This document shows positions 1 through 8,800 of a stretch of 64,000 nucleotides of DNA, in pieces. Every line of letters starts with the position of its first letter. Positions within the stretch are counted from its first letter, which is position 1. The DNA comes from Leptotrichia sp. oral taxon 847 (GTDB lineage Bacteria; Fusobacteriota; Fusobacteriia; Fusobacteriales; Leptotrichiaceae). A model generated the notes under the pieces. That model had not been told where the DNA came from. It saw nothing but the letters and a program-made list of their open reading frames with translations, and did not search any database. The position numbers were made by a program, and so were the translations under genes. The DNA lies in the NCBI RefSeq assembly GCF_001553645.1, contig NZ_CP014231.1, forward strand, positions 372,001 to 436,000, written 5' to 3'.

Positions 1-238
1 TGTATGCTGCCAGACTCTCTTCCAATGACTTGTAGACATTGTCCACATTTACTTCCGAAAACACAGTCTTTTCCAACTTTTGTAGATCATTTTCACTCAA
101 ATTAAAAATGTCATAAATGTTCAAAACTCTTACGTCCGAAAGTCCCGAAAGCCCGATATTTTCTTTCAAATCACTAAATAAATTTTGTGCCTCCACCCTA
201 AAATCTTCTTTTTTTTCCACAAAGATCCTGTAATTCAT
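1..238 (-). CDS. purL: Phosphoribosylformylglycinamidine synthase PurL, N-terminal part (runs off window)
   Basis: The reverse strand is open from an ATG at 238 to the window edge. It encodes about 79 residues starting MNYRIFVEKKEDFRVEAQNL, which I recognise as the N-terminus of the long single-chain clostridial/fusobacterial PurL. That enzyme converts FGAR, glutamine and ATP to FGAM in purine synthesis. Only the start of the N-terminal PurS-like domain is present, so no catalytic residues can be checked. The ribosome-binding site is weak (AAGAG about 6 nt before ATG). The IS110 element lies directly upstream, so the native purL promoter may have been displaced. The call rests on recall of family N-termini without an alignment. 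Confidence 0.8.
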   Translation of the reverse strand, partial: MNYRIFVEKKEDFRVEAQNLFSDLKENIGLSGLSDVRVLNIYDIFNLSENDLQKLEKTVFSEVNVDNVYKSLEESLAAY

Positions 239-331
239 TTTTTTCTCTTGTATGATAAATATATAAATAATTATATAAAATACCACACACTCCTTTCTTT
301 ATATTTCTTATTTTTTTCTTTTCTGTTCCTA

Positions 332-361
332 TTGCTTTTCTCTTCCCTTATTTTGTATAAT
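332..361 (+). promoter_or_regulatory. Sigma70-type promoter for the IS110 leader RNA
   Basis: TTGCTT (332-337) is followed by an 18-nt spacer and a perfect TATAAT (356-361). A start about 7 nt downstream would fall on the GGG at 369-371, which is the first base-paired strand of the predicted leader RNA. In IS110 elements studied elsewhere, a full promoter can form across the circular-junction ends, so the -35 may belong to flanking DNA. Confidence 0.6.
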
Positions 362-368
362 TATTTTA

Positions 369-540
369 GGGAAACTGCGGACTTTTTATTTTTCTTAAGG
401 AGCTCTCGCTACTTTTCAAAGGAGATTATTGCCGCTGTTTTATCTTTAACCCTTATAGTTGGATAAGTTTTTAAATTTTTATGTTTAGCAAGAATGCGCC
501 TGATAAAACTTTGCGGTTCCTACAGTTCCCCTATTTCTTC
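369..540 (+). ncRNA. Candidate IS110 bridge (seek) RNA in the transposase leader
   Basis: The leader between the promoter and the transposase start is non-coding and strongly foldable. GGGAA (369-373) pairs with TTCCC (526-530), and CTG (375-377) with CAG (523-525), closing the whole segment. Inside, CCGC (432-435) plus GTTTTATC (437-444) pair with GATAAAAC (502-509) plus GCGG (513-516). A further hairpin is CTTAT (452-456) with ATAAG (463-467). A structured RNA of about 160-180 nt in the 5' leader is what IS110-group elements use to pair with target and donor DNA. The guide loops were not identified, and the 3' end is approximate. Confidence 0.6.
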
Positions 541-557
541 TTAAAGGATGTGATCTT

Positions 558-1727
558 ATGTTTTTTTTAGGCATTGATATCGCCAAGCTCAACCACGTTG
601 CTTCACTTGTTTCTGACAATGGAAATATCGTTTTTTCTAATTTTATGTTCAAAAACAGTCTTGAGGGCTTTCTTTCCTTAATTGATAAAGTAAAGTCCAT
701 CCCCAAAGACGACATTGTTATTGCTCTTGAATTTACTGGACACTATTCTGACAATTTTGTTAATTTCTTCTTTAACAGAAAGTTTAATGTCACTCTGGTC
801 AATCCTGCAAATGTCGCCAACTTTAGAAAATCTTATGGCAGGGATTCCAAAAACGACAGGATTGATTCCATCAATATCGCTAAAATGCTGCTTTCCCGTG
901 AATACTCTCTCGTTACACAGAGCGATATTGAGTATCTTTCATTGAAAAAACTCAACAGAATCAGAGATTCCCTTGTCAAGCAGAAAAGTAAATGCAAAAT
1001 TTTGCTGACCAGAAATCTCGATTCCATATTCCCTGAGCTTCACCTGCTGCCTTCAGGCATCCACTCTAAAGCTGTCTATACCCTTTTGAAGAAATATCCT
1101 TCTTCAGAAGAAATAGCCGCCTTAGGAATTGATGTTTTAACAAATATTTTAAAAACTAATTCCAGGGGGCATTTCTGTGAAAAGACTGCCTATATTATCA
1201 AAAGTCAGGCTAGATCTTCTGTCGGTTTTGAGGACATTTCCTTAAGTTTTCATATTTCACAGCTGATTTCCTCTATTGAGCTGCTGGAAGAGCAGATAAG
1301 AAATACTGAAAAGCAGATCAATGCCATCATTGAAAAGCTTAAACCTGTTATCCTGTCTATTCCTGGCATAAGCAATGTTGCCTGTGCCTGCATTCTGGGA
1401 GAAATCGGAAATATATCAAGATTCCGTTCCCCTTCAAAGCTATTAGCATTTGCAGGCTTAGATCCTAAAGTCAGACAGTCAGGGCAGTTCAGAGCCTTAT
1501 CATGCCGAATGTCAAAACGTGGCTCAAAATATTTACGATATTCCCTAATCTACACTGCCTGGAATGCTGTCCGAAACAATGAAGTTTTCAGTAATTACTA
1601 TGCTCTTAAACGTTCACAGGGGAAAAATCATTACAAGGCACTGGGTCATGTTGCCCATAAGCTCGTAAGAGTTATTTACAAACTTATGAAAGATAATATT
1701 CCATTTAATGCTGAGCAGCTTATTTAA
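558..1727 (+). CDS. IS110-family transposase (DEDD/RuvC-like)
   Basis: This 389-residue protein is a bridge-RNA-dependent DNA recombinase. The N-terminal RuvC-like DEDD domain is visible: D7 in GIDIAK, E58 in ALEFTGHY, and D100/D103 in KNDRIDSINIA. A central coiled region follows. The C-terminal Transposase_20 domain (about 255-345) includes SIPGISNVACACILGEIG and a QSGQF segment whose Ser308 is the likely catalytic serine. The length is normal and the frame is intact, so the element may be active. ATG at 558 follows AAAGGATG. The gene stands alone on the plus strand between purL and small minus-strand genes, as expected for an insertion. Family confidence is high; activity is inferred. Confidence 0.93.
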   Translation: MFFLGIDIAKLNHVASLVSDNGNIVFSNFMFKNSLEGFLSLIDKVKSIPKDDIVIALEFTGHYSDNFVNFFFNRKFNVTLVNPANVANFRKSYGRDSKNDRIDSINIAKMLLSREYSLVTQSDIEYLSLKKLNRIRDSLVKQKSKCKILLTRNLDSIFPELHLLPSGIHSKAVYTLLKKYPSSEEIAALGIDVLTNILKTNSRGHFCEKTAYIIKSQARSSVGFEDISLSFHISQLISSIELLEEQIRNTEKQINAIIEKLKPVILSIPGISNVACACILGEIGNISRFRSPSKLLAFAGLDPKVRQSGQFRALSCRMSKRGSKYLRYSLIYTAWNAVRNNEVFSNYYALKRSQGKNHYKALGHVAHKLVRVIYKLMKDNIPFNAEQLI

Positions 1728-1890
1728 AAAAAACTATACAAAATATTTAAGAAAATCTATTTTCAATAGGTTAATTTAAATTCGCCCAAAATTCAAGATC
1801 AAAAATTTAAAAATTTTTTTTAAAAAGGGCTTGACAAATCATAGTTGATCTCCTTTTGTATCTTTAAATTAAGAAATTTTCTAAATTTTT

Positions 1891-2031
1891 TTACAAAAAA
1901 AATCCAAGCAAACGAAACTGCTCAGATTTTAACACATATTTTCTCCATAACAAAGCAGACAATTTAACAATTTGTCTGACAATAAAATTTATCTTAATTG
2001 TTGCCGTTCTGATAAAAAAATTATTTTTCAT
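1891..2031 (-). CDS. Possible 46-residue basic small protein
   Basis: An ATG at 2031 is preceded by a strong ribosome-binding site, GGAGGAG, at about 6 nt. It opens a 46-codon frame that begins MKNNFFIRTATIKINFIVRQ and ends with LLGFFL. The peptide is basic and rich in hydrophobic residues. I recognise no family. It lies alone between the IS110 element and the Imm49 gene. An internal CAGACAA/TTGTCTG inverted repeat could be structural instead. It may be a real small protein, a leader peptide or a gene remnant; the good ribosome-binding site is the main support. Confidence 0.3.
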   Translation of the reverse strand: MKNNFFIRTATIKINFIVRQIVKLSALLWRKYVLKSEQFRLLGFFL

Positions 2032-2340
2032 CTTCTCCTCCAAATAAAATTAATTTTAAACATTTTACCAAAAATAAAAATTTTTGGATAAAAATTTATT
2101 ATGGATTTCTCTATTTTTGCAAAAAAACTTATATAAAAAGTATAACAAAAATTTTGGTATTTTTCAAGAAAAAAAACTTTAATGAATCTAAAAAGTAAAT
2201 TGCAAGTGTAAACGTCTATTTTAAAGAAAAAAAATCAAAAATTTTAGTCTTCACTCTTCTTTTACTATAAATTTTAAAAATATACTGTCTAACCATAAAA
2301 AATATCATTTAAAAATATTCAAATTATATACAATATAGAA

Positions 2341-2376
2341 AAAAATAACCGCTGTCTTTTACAACAACGGTTATTT
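2341..2376 (-). terminator. Rho-independent terminator of the immunity gene
   Basis: Read on the minus strand, AATAACCG and CGGTTATT flank a partly paired TTGT/ACAG and a short loop, followed by a run of T. It sits just after the stop of the Imm49-like gene. The region 2040-2340 upstream of it is AT-rich and I see nothing else in it. Confidence 0.75.
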
Positions 2377-2383
2377 GAAAATT

Positions 2384-3271
2384 TTATAAATTTAAATTCC
2401 AGCTATTTTTCCATTCCTGCCATTCCTTCGGTGTTACTGTTGCCAAATCAAAATCTTTCATAAAATCATACGGATCTTCATATTTTTCAAGCGGAGTTAT
2501 GTCTATTAATTCTTTTGGTGCTACTTCATTGTCAATTTCCAAGTCTATTCCATGATATAATGCTATTTTGGCGTATATTATGACATATACATGCAAGTAA
2601 AATTCATAGTTTGGATTGTTATCATTTGAAAATTTTCTTGCCACTTTCTGTTCCATCATTCCGTCTATCGCTTTTTTCATTCCATCAATATCTTTATCTG
2701 CCAAAGCACTTAAAAATTCATAGTGCAGTTCTCCATATTTATAATAACTATCTTTCAGTGGCTTTTCCAAATATGCAGTACATCTTTTTTTGACTTCTTC
2801 AAAATCTCCTCTTATTGCATGAAGAATTACACGAATTAAGAAAAATGTTCCATAATCATTTTTTAAATAACCATATTTATTTTTTTTACTATCATAATCA
2901 TCAGGCATTATCATATCAATATTATTTTTGAAAAATGTTATAAAATCCGGATTATTAGACATAAACATTTCAAACATTTGAGTTGGGTGAGTAACAAGCA
3001 TACTTGATCTACTGGTTGATAGTATTCTCAATTTTCCACCTATATGACAATTTAACCTATGTTTTTCAATATTTTTTTCTATTAATAAATTTATTGAAGA
3101 GAATTTATTATAATAATTAGATAAAATTTGCATACAAGCAAATTGATTCCCTTTTTTATTTTCTATATACTCCAATTCATCTTTATCAAAATTTTCTTCT
3201 TTTCCTAAAAAACTTGAAATTAAACTAATTCCTTTTTCGTATTTTTTCTCTCCTGCTAATATGTTCTTCAT
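2384..3271 (-). CDS. Imm49-family immunity protein
   Basis: This 295-residue, mostly helical soluble protein has no signal peptide. The pattern of a central YGTFFLIRVILHAIRGD helix, a YKYGELHYEFLSAL segment and a C-terminal DLEIDNEVAPKELID stretch matches the Imm49 immunity family as I know it. It follows the toxin-tail ORF on the same strand by 18 bp, which is the standard toxin-then-immunity order. The expected role is to bind and neutralise the cognate nuclease in the cytoplasm and protect sibling cells. Family assignment is from memory and position; the partner specificity is inferred. Confidence 0.7.
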   Translation of the reverse strand: MKNILAGEKKYEKGISLISSFLGKEENFDKDELEYIENKKGNQFACMQILSNYYNKFSSINLLIEKNIEKHRLNCHIGGKLRILSTSRSSMLVTHPTQMFEMFMSNNPDFITFFKNNIDMIMPDDYDSKKNKYGYLKNDYGTFFLIRVILHAIRGDFEEVKKRCTAYLEKPLKDSYYKYGELHYEFLSALADKDIDGMKKAIDGMMEQKVARKFSNDNNPNYEFYLHVYVIIYAKIALYHGIDLEIDNEVAPKELIDITPLEKYEDPYDFMKDFDLATVTPKEWQEWKNSWNLNL

Positions 3272-3289
3272 AGTTTTTTCCTCTCTTAA

Positions 3290-4273
3290 TTATTTTTTTA
3301 TATTAGTAATTCTTGTTGGAATAAAAATTAACTTTTCCGTTTTTTTATCTACTCCTACTAATCCTGTGTTTAATTTTCCACTTTTCTTAGCATTTTCAAT
3401 TGCATGTTTAACAGGATTCCCGTCTTCTAATTTATTTAATACATTATCTACCCAATCAGGAGACATCTGTCTTGTTCCACCTACACCTTTATTTGAAACT
3501 CTCATATTTCCTGTTTTTGCAATCTGTTTACTATCAAGTATCCAAACTTCTCCAGTTTTTTTATTTCTGAATACATGGTCAAATCCATTATTAGATCCAT
3601 ATTTACCACCATCTAATAATTCTACATTTGGGTCTCTTTTTAATATCTCATTTACAACCTCTTCTGTTTTAAATCCTTTATAATCACCCTTTTGTGCTAT
3701 ATCAGTAATTTTAGATTTTAAATCTTTAGGAACATCTAATTTAACTCCATTATTTCTTATTTTTGAAGCACTTATATTTCTATTGGATGTAAAAGCAGTT
3801 GAATTTGTGTTATTAGTAATTCTAGAATTATGATTCTGTTTAGAGTTATTTTTAGGATTTTTATTTTTTAAAGAATTATTGTTATGAGCATTATTGTTAA
3901 CATTTGAAGCCACTTTAACTGCATTTGATAATGCTGCTCCTGCTTTAGTTCCTCCTGTTATTGTTATTGCTGGTGTTGAAACTGTTTTCGTTGTTAATGT
4001 TACCCCTCTTGTTAAACTTCCAGAAGAATTTATTGATATTGCTGGTTCTACTTGTGGAAATGTTATCTTCCCACTACCTATATTTTTAGGAAGATTAAAT
4101 GTTACCGTTATATCTGTAGTAGTTTTTACTATAGCATTTTCTGTTGCTTTTCTTTTTTCTACTTCCTTTTTTGTTCCATATTGTACTTCTTCTGGTTTAA
4201 ATCTTGCATAATTATCTCCAGCCCATGAACCTACTCCTAATGTAAGTGGACTTGTTAAGTTTCCTATTCCTTT
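3290..4273 (-). pseudogene. Orphan CdiA-CT-like toxin tail (5'-truncated haemagglutinin C-terminus)
   Basis: The frame is open from a stop at 4274-4276 to 3290 (327 residues) without a convincing start; a GTG at 3913 gives 207 residues. The first 110 residues (GVGSWAGDNYARFKPEEVQY and a Thr/Gly-rich stretch) look like the pre-toxin tail of a large haemagglutinin. An Asn-rich linker follows, then a C-terminal domain with GFDHVF and EVWILDSKQ. The D...DxK spacing suggests a PD-(D/E)xK nuclease fold. The N-terminal secretion parts are absent, and the open frame begins about 50 bp from a repeat copy, so it is probably a displaced cassette like orphan cdiA-CT modules. The immunity gene lies 18 bp downstream. 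The nuclease call is inference. Confidence 0.65.
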
Positions 4274-4321
4274 TTATTATATTATATTTAATATAGATTA
4301 GTCAAATTTAGAATCAACTTT

Positions 4322-4728
4322 GACAGAGTAAAATAGTTAGGGGTAAATAAAAAATCTTATTTTAAGTTTTTCATTCAATCCAGAAAGTTACTAAAATATT
4401 TTTTTATTTTTTAAGCAGAAGTGCTCATCGCCGCACCCCTGCACCCCGGCAAGGCTCAAGACATTTTTATGCACTGCCAAAAAACTCGCACTAATCGTGC
4501 TCAAACAGTTTTGTCAGCACATAAAAATGCTCCGACGGTTTAAATTTTACTACCATACAAAAGTGTCGTGATTTTTTTGGAGTAAAGACGACTGTCTGAA
4601 CGAAGTGAGTTTCGGCTTTGACGCAGAAAAAATGCTTAGACGAGCGTGGGGATTATAAGGGGAAATGGCGGTCCTTTCCCCTTATGTAAAAAATAGGAAA
4701 ACAATACTAAACAAAATAACATCTTTTT
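4322..4728 (-). repeat. MITE-like repeat copy A (truncated)
   Basis: This is one of three copies of a GC-richer block within AT-rich DNA. The end reading GACAGAGTAAAATAG starts at 4322. The sequence matches the copies at 16291-16758 and 53780-54239 in opposite orientation, but stops matching near 4728, before the second terminal repeat. It contains the ATAAGGGGAAA/TTTCCCCTTAT hairpin and a CATTTTTATG/CATAAAAATG hairpin. Two hairpin tips differ from the other copies. Confidence 0.85.
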
Positions 4729-4737
4729 GAAGAAAAA

Positions 4738-4956
4738 ATGACTTTAAAAAAACAATATTTTGAATTTGAGAAGCAATTTAAATTAGAAGAGAAAAATATA
4801 AAGAAATTAAGTTCAGGAAAAGAAAATCCTGTTACTAAAATTATGGAATCTGCAACTAGACTTTCCAGCATTCAGAAAGAAGTAAAAGACTATTTTTTAA
4901 GTAAAGAATTTAATGAAAAAGTTAAAGATTTAATTTCAAAATTTTTGGAAAGATAA
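4738..4956 (+). CDS. Small Lys/Glu-rich hypothetical protein
   Basis: This 72-residue ORF begins MTLKKQYFEFEKQFKLEEKN and is charged and helical, with no signal peptide or membrane segment. I do not recognise a family. Its ATG lies about 10 bp from the point where repeat copy A loses similarity, and its ribosome-binding site is weak (GAAG). An IS256-type deletion remnant begins 11 bp after the stop. It runs opposite to the surrounding toxin-locus genes. It may be a cargo remnant or a chance ORF; amino-acid composition favours a coding origin. Confidence 0.4.
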   Translation: MTLKKQYFEFEKQFKLEEKNIKKLSSGKENPVTKIMESATRLSSIQKEVKDYFLSKEFNEKVKDLISKFLER

Positions 4957-4966
4957 ATAAAAAAAA

Positions 4967-5101
4967 GGGAGTGTCCATTTATAATTTTAGGAGTTTATAC
5001 AAAAAAATTTATGCTCCCAAGAATTTAAAAACAGGATGATAAAAATACCATCCTGTACCATATATTATATTTTGAGTTTACATAAAATTTTGGACACTCT
5101 C
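4967..5101. mobile_element. IS256-type deletion derivative (ends only)
   Basis: GGGAGTGTCC at the left and its near inverse GGACACTCTC at the right bound 135 bp. Positions 5020-5101 match the right end of the degraded IS256-type element at 27163-27246, including the ACAGGATG...CATCCTGT hairpin. No transposase coding sequence remains. The minus-strand gene at 5078-5884 terminates inside its right end. Confidence 0.75.
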
Positions 5102-5884
5102 ACAAATTTTAAACTTGTTTGGTATTAAAATTTGCTTTTCGATTAATGTATCTGAATTTTTTATTTTTATTTTAAGTTTGTTATTATTTATTTCATAATT
5201 TCCCTCTTTTAAGTATAATTCTTTTTTATAACTAAAAATTTTTATTCCATAATTAGTTTCAAAGTAACTATATTCTCGCGATTTTAAGCGAATAAAAATA
5301 ATTAAAACTAAAAAAATCGCTATTTTTATCTTATAAAAAATCCAAAGAACATAAATAATAAAAATAATGTAAGAAAATAAATAATAAAATGTAATTTTAG
5401 TTTCTAGTATCTTTTTTTCTGATAATATTTCCTTAAAATTCATTTTTTCAATTAATTTGTTTTTTATATTTTTATAATTTTTTACATTATTTAAAGCAAT
5501 ACTTTTTTTATCATCTAACATTTTTGAACCTAAATTATGAATAATATTATTTGTTGGAAAATTTATCAATATGTCATAACTTCCTAAAATATTTTTTGCG
5601 ATAAAAATCATTTCAATTTCATTATAAAAAATTTTTTTCTTTTTACTACTGTCAAAAAAAATTTCTAAAAAATCTTCTCTAAAATTAAGTGTCCAATTTC
5701 TAGTTCTTAAGTATCCAATATATTCTAAAATTCCTATAGAACCCAATATAAATAAATATAATAAAATCGTAATGATAGTATTCCATATTAACATTTTGAT
5801 TTCTTTGCCTTTCAAAAAATAAACTGCAAATATTGGATTCACAAAATAAAAATATATACATCCTACAAAATTATAGATTACCAA
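5078..5884 (-). CDS. Membrane protein downstream of tpsA, possible immunity or accessory protein
   Basis: This frame of about 268 residues starts 14 bp after tpsA on the same strand; the start is uncertain (TTG at 5884, or ATG at codon 31). Hydrophobic segments lie near residues 32-58 and 165-200. Between them a soluble part with WTLNFREDFLEIFF resembles YcxB-like or bacterial PH domains. Close linkage after a polymorphic-toxin-type gene fits an immunity or accessory role, but no family was recognised with certainty. The last residues, ESVQNFM, are encoded by the terminal repeat of an IS256-type remnant, so the original C-terminus has probably been replaced. Whether it is functional is unclear. 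Confidence 0.55.
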   Translation of the reverse strand: MVIYNFVGCIYFYFVNPIFAVYFLKGKEIKMLIWNTIITILLYLFILGSIGILEYIGYLRTRNWTLNFREDFLEIFFDSSKKKKIFYNEIEMIFIAKNILGSYDILINFPTNNIIHNLGSKMLDDKKSIALNNVKNYKNIKNKLIEKMNFKEILSEKKILETKITFYYLFSYIIFIIYVLWIFYKIKIAIFLVLIIFIRLKSREYSYFETNYGIKIFSYKKELYLKEGNYEINNNKLKIKIKNSDTLIEKQILIPNKFKICESVQNFM

Positions 5885-5898
5885 TCCTAAAGATAAAT

Positions 5899-8800
5899 CT
5901 ATTTTTTTCTTTTTGATTTTAATTTAAATACCTCCTTTTTTAAATCGTTAAAAATTTTTAATCCTTTTGGAATTTTTGATAAATAATCTCTAACTTTTTC
6001 TAATGGAATTAACCAAGTATAACCTGGATTATAAGTAATTGTTGCCCCCATCTTTTTAACATTATTAAAATCTTTAAGATCTTTAGGTCCTAATTTAAAA
6101 GAACCTGAAATTGTTCCATCAAATCCTGCTGATAATCCTACTGAAAGTCCTGAAAATCCAGCATTTACACTAAAAGATTGTCCAAATCCCGCAAAATTCT
6201 TTATTGTTTTAGCATTTGGATTCATACTTGATACTGGAACTAGGACATCTATTCCTCCACCTACTCCAAAACCAAAAGAACCACTCAAACTTTTAAATCC
6301 TGTTATTCCACCTTTATCATCTAAAACGACTCCTACTGTTACATTACCACCTATAGAAAGTATTTTTGATGCACTTCCCCCAAATGAAATTCCAGCACTA
6401 TATGTTGTGTCCCCAACATGAGTACCCAGCTTGCTAGTATCAATCTTCCCGTCAGACTTGTACGTCATATTCTGGTTGCTTCCCTTGTACTCTTCCTTGA
6501 AGTAAGCATTTGAAGCTCTTCCTGTGCTTTCAAGCCCTTTTTCATCTGTTCCAGTTGCTATCTGTCTTCCTGCCACTCCATTTACAATATGGCTTGCCTC
6601 TTCTGCAAGTGTTCCGATTAATCCTGCCTTTGTTGAGTTCTCTTTTGCATTTATGTTGATTATTATTGTATGTACTCCATCTTTTGAAACATATGCTGTT
6701 CCTGCCTTGTTTTTCATTTCAGGAGTATCTTCGCCAGTTGTATATTTTACATCAAGGTTGTATCCTAAATCCTTGTACGCATCTTTCCAAGCTGAAACTA
6801 CATCTTCTGAATTATCAGCCCTTTTCAACCTTTCCCCAGCAATATTTTCTATAGTCTCAGAAAGTCTAGTTTCTCTCAACTGTCCAAAGAAATTTCTGTT
6901 GTCATCTCCTGGGTCATGAATTGAATTATCAAGTGCCTTTGTAACATCCTTTATTTCATCTTTAGCCTTATTCAAATCTTCTTTCAACTTACCAGGATTA
7001 GTAGCATACTCAATAGTCTGACTCTCAACATTAATATTAGTCGAATGCTGTACATCTTTTGTAACTTCATTAGCTTTTGTAACATCCTTATTTATTGGAC
7101 TTCCAGAAGCTTCTCCTATTTCTACATTTCCAACTACTGTATTTCTAGTTACTCCTTGTTTATCTCCTGTTTCTTGATTAAATCCGATATTTGTAACTCT
7201 AGGAGATTTTCCTAATGAAGTCCCTACTGAAATTCCAGTTGTTGTCATTGTATCGTAGTTTTGAATATCGTGGCCAACATACTTATCAACTTTAAATGTA
7301 GTACCGTTTTCACTCTGTTTTCCAATAATTGCTCCAGTATTTTCAACTGTACCAACATGAAGATTACTTCCCTCTCCAACAATAAAGCTGCTTTGATTAT
7401 CTACAAATGCTCTACTTCCATTTGTTCTGCTTCCATTTACATTTAAAGAACTAGGAACTCCATTTGCATTTATTCCTACACTTGCACCGCTTGATCTTCC
7501 AGTTGTCGTGCTTGTGTTCTGTCTACTTTCTACAACCAACTTGCCGATATTACCTGTAACTTTTCCGCCTTCCTGGTTAAATCCTGAAAGTGTCATTGTA
7601 CCAGTATTATTGTGAACTTCATTTACATTTTGAAAATTACCATTTTGATAAATAGTTTCATTCGTATTTTGATTACTTCTATTTGCAGAAACACTTCCAC
7701 CATTTCCAGTAATCTGTGTTCCGTAGCCATATCCAATTGTCGCTCCCGTACTTATTCCAAAATTTGAACTTCTTGAACTGCTGCTGTTATGAAGTTCTAC
7801 TGCTTCCTTCCGAATATTTTTAACATTGTTGTAAATGAATGTTCCACCTTGAGCCTGTGTTCCTTGATAAGTTATGTTGTTTACATTGTTGTAAGTTATG
7901 CTTGAATTTTCATGCATTGGTTTCATTGTCGTAACTACGGCACTTTCATTGTGGGAGTTGTTACTGTTTTTAGAAGTAGAATATCCTGCATTTACTCCAA
8001 TATTTGCATAAAAGTTATTGTTTGCACTCGCATTTCTTACTTCACTTTGACTTAAATTTCCTGTGTGATAAGCCTGTCTTGTCCCTTGATTTCCTGCAAG
8101 TCCTGAAACCATTCCAGTTCCTGCATTTACTCCCGCTACAAGACCACCTATCGTATCTCCCCTTCTAGCTTGCTTTACAGCTCCAGCTGCTTGTTCAATT
8201 CTATCTTTAATTGGACTGTTTATTCCAATTGACACACCAAAATTACTACTTCTTGAAGTAGTTTTTACATCTCTTGTATCAATTCTTGCACCATATTTTA
8301 CGTCACCATTATTAATTTGAATATTTCCATACTCAAAATTTGTGGCAGTAATTTCCGCTCCGTTATTTAGCACACTTCCATCGCCAATTCTTAAATTTGA
8401 TTTGGCATTTATCGTATCTTTTTCATCATAGGTGCTGCCTGATTTTCCATAATTTAATGAAGCCGTTCCGTGACTAATTCCTGCACTAAATCCTCTGGAC
8501 GTATTTTTTTCATAAAAACTATTATGTAATTCTCTCGAATCTGTTGTCAATTTCCCGCCAACAAAGGTATTTTCACCTAAATCAATGTTACTTCCGATTC
8601 CTGTCAAGTTTCCTTCAATTCTTGCTCCGCTAAGCTGTAAATTTCCTGCAACATTTTCTTCCTGATGAGATTTTATGTATGTACTGCTTTTAGAAACCGT
8701 ATTCTTACTTGTCTGTTTTGACTCCAAGTCGTAACTGTTTACAGCGGATTCTACATTCACTTTCCCAATTTTCAGACCTTGTGTATCTCCGCCAATAAAT

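Larger units (their letters stand above)
340..1860 (+). mobile_element. IS110-family insertion sequence, ends not resolved
   Basis: The element must contain the leader RNA and the transposase. IS110 elements lack clear terminal inverted repeats and target duplications, so the ends cannot be set by eye. TTTTGTAT occurs at 351-358 and again at 1854-1861, and a TTGACA hexamer lies at 1831-1836. Both are compatible with ends near these points but could be chance in AT-rich DNA. The bounds are approximate. Confidence 0.4.

Noticed and set aside
185-466. 93-residue plus-strand frame before the transposase
   Set aside because: It overlaps purL and the leader RNA, and is rich in Phe/Leu from T-runs. 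The purL reading on the other strand and RNA pairing explain the region better.
3894-4211. 105-residue plus-strand frame opposite the toxin tail
   Set aside because: It mirrors the open minus-strand frame of the haemagglutinin tail and has no ribosome-binding site; the minus-strand translation has recognisable family features.
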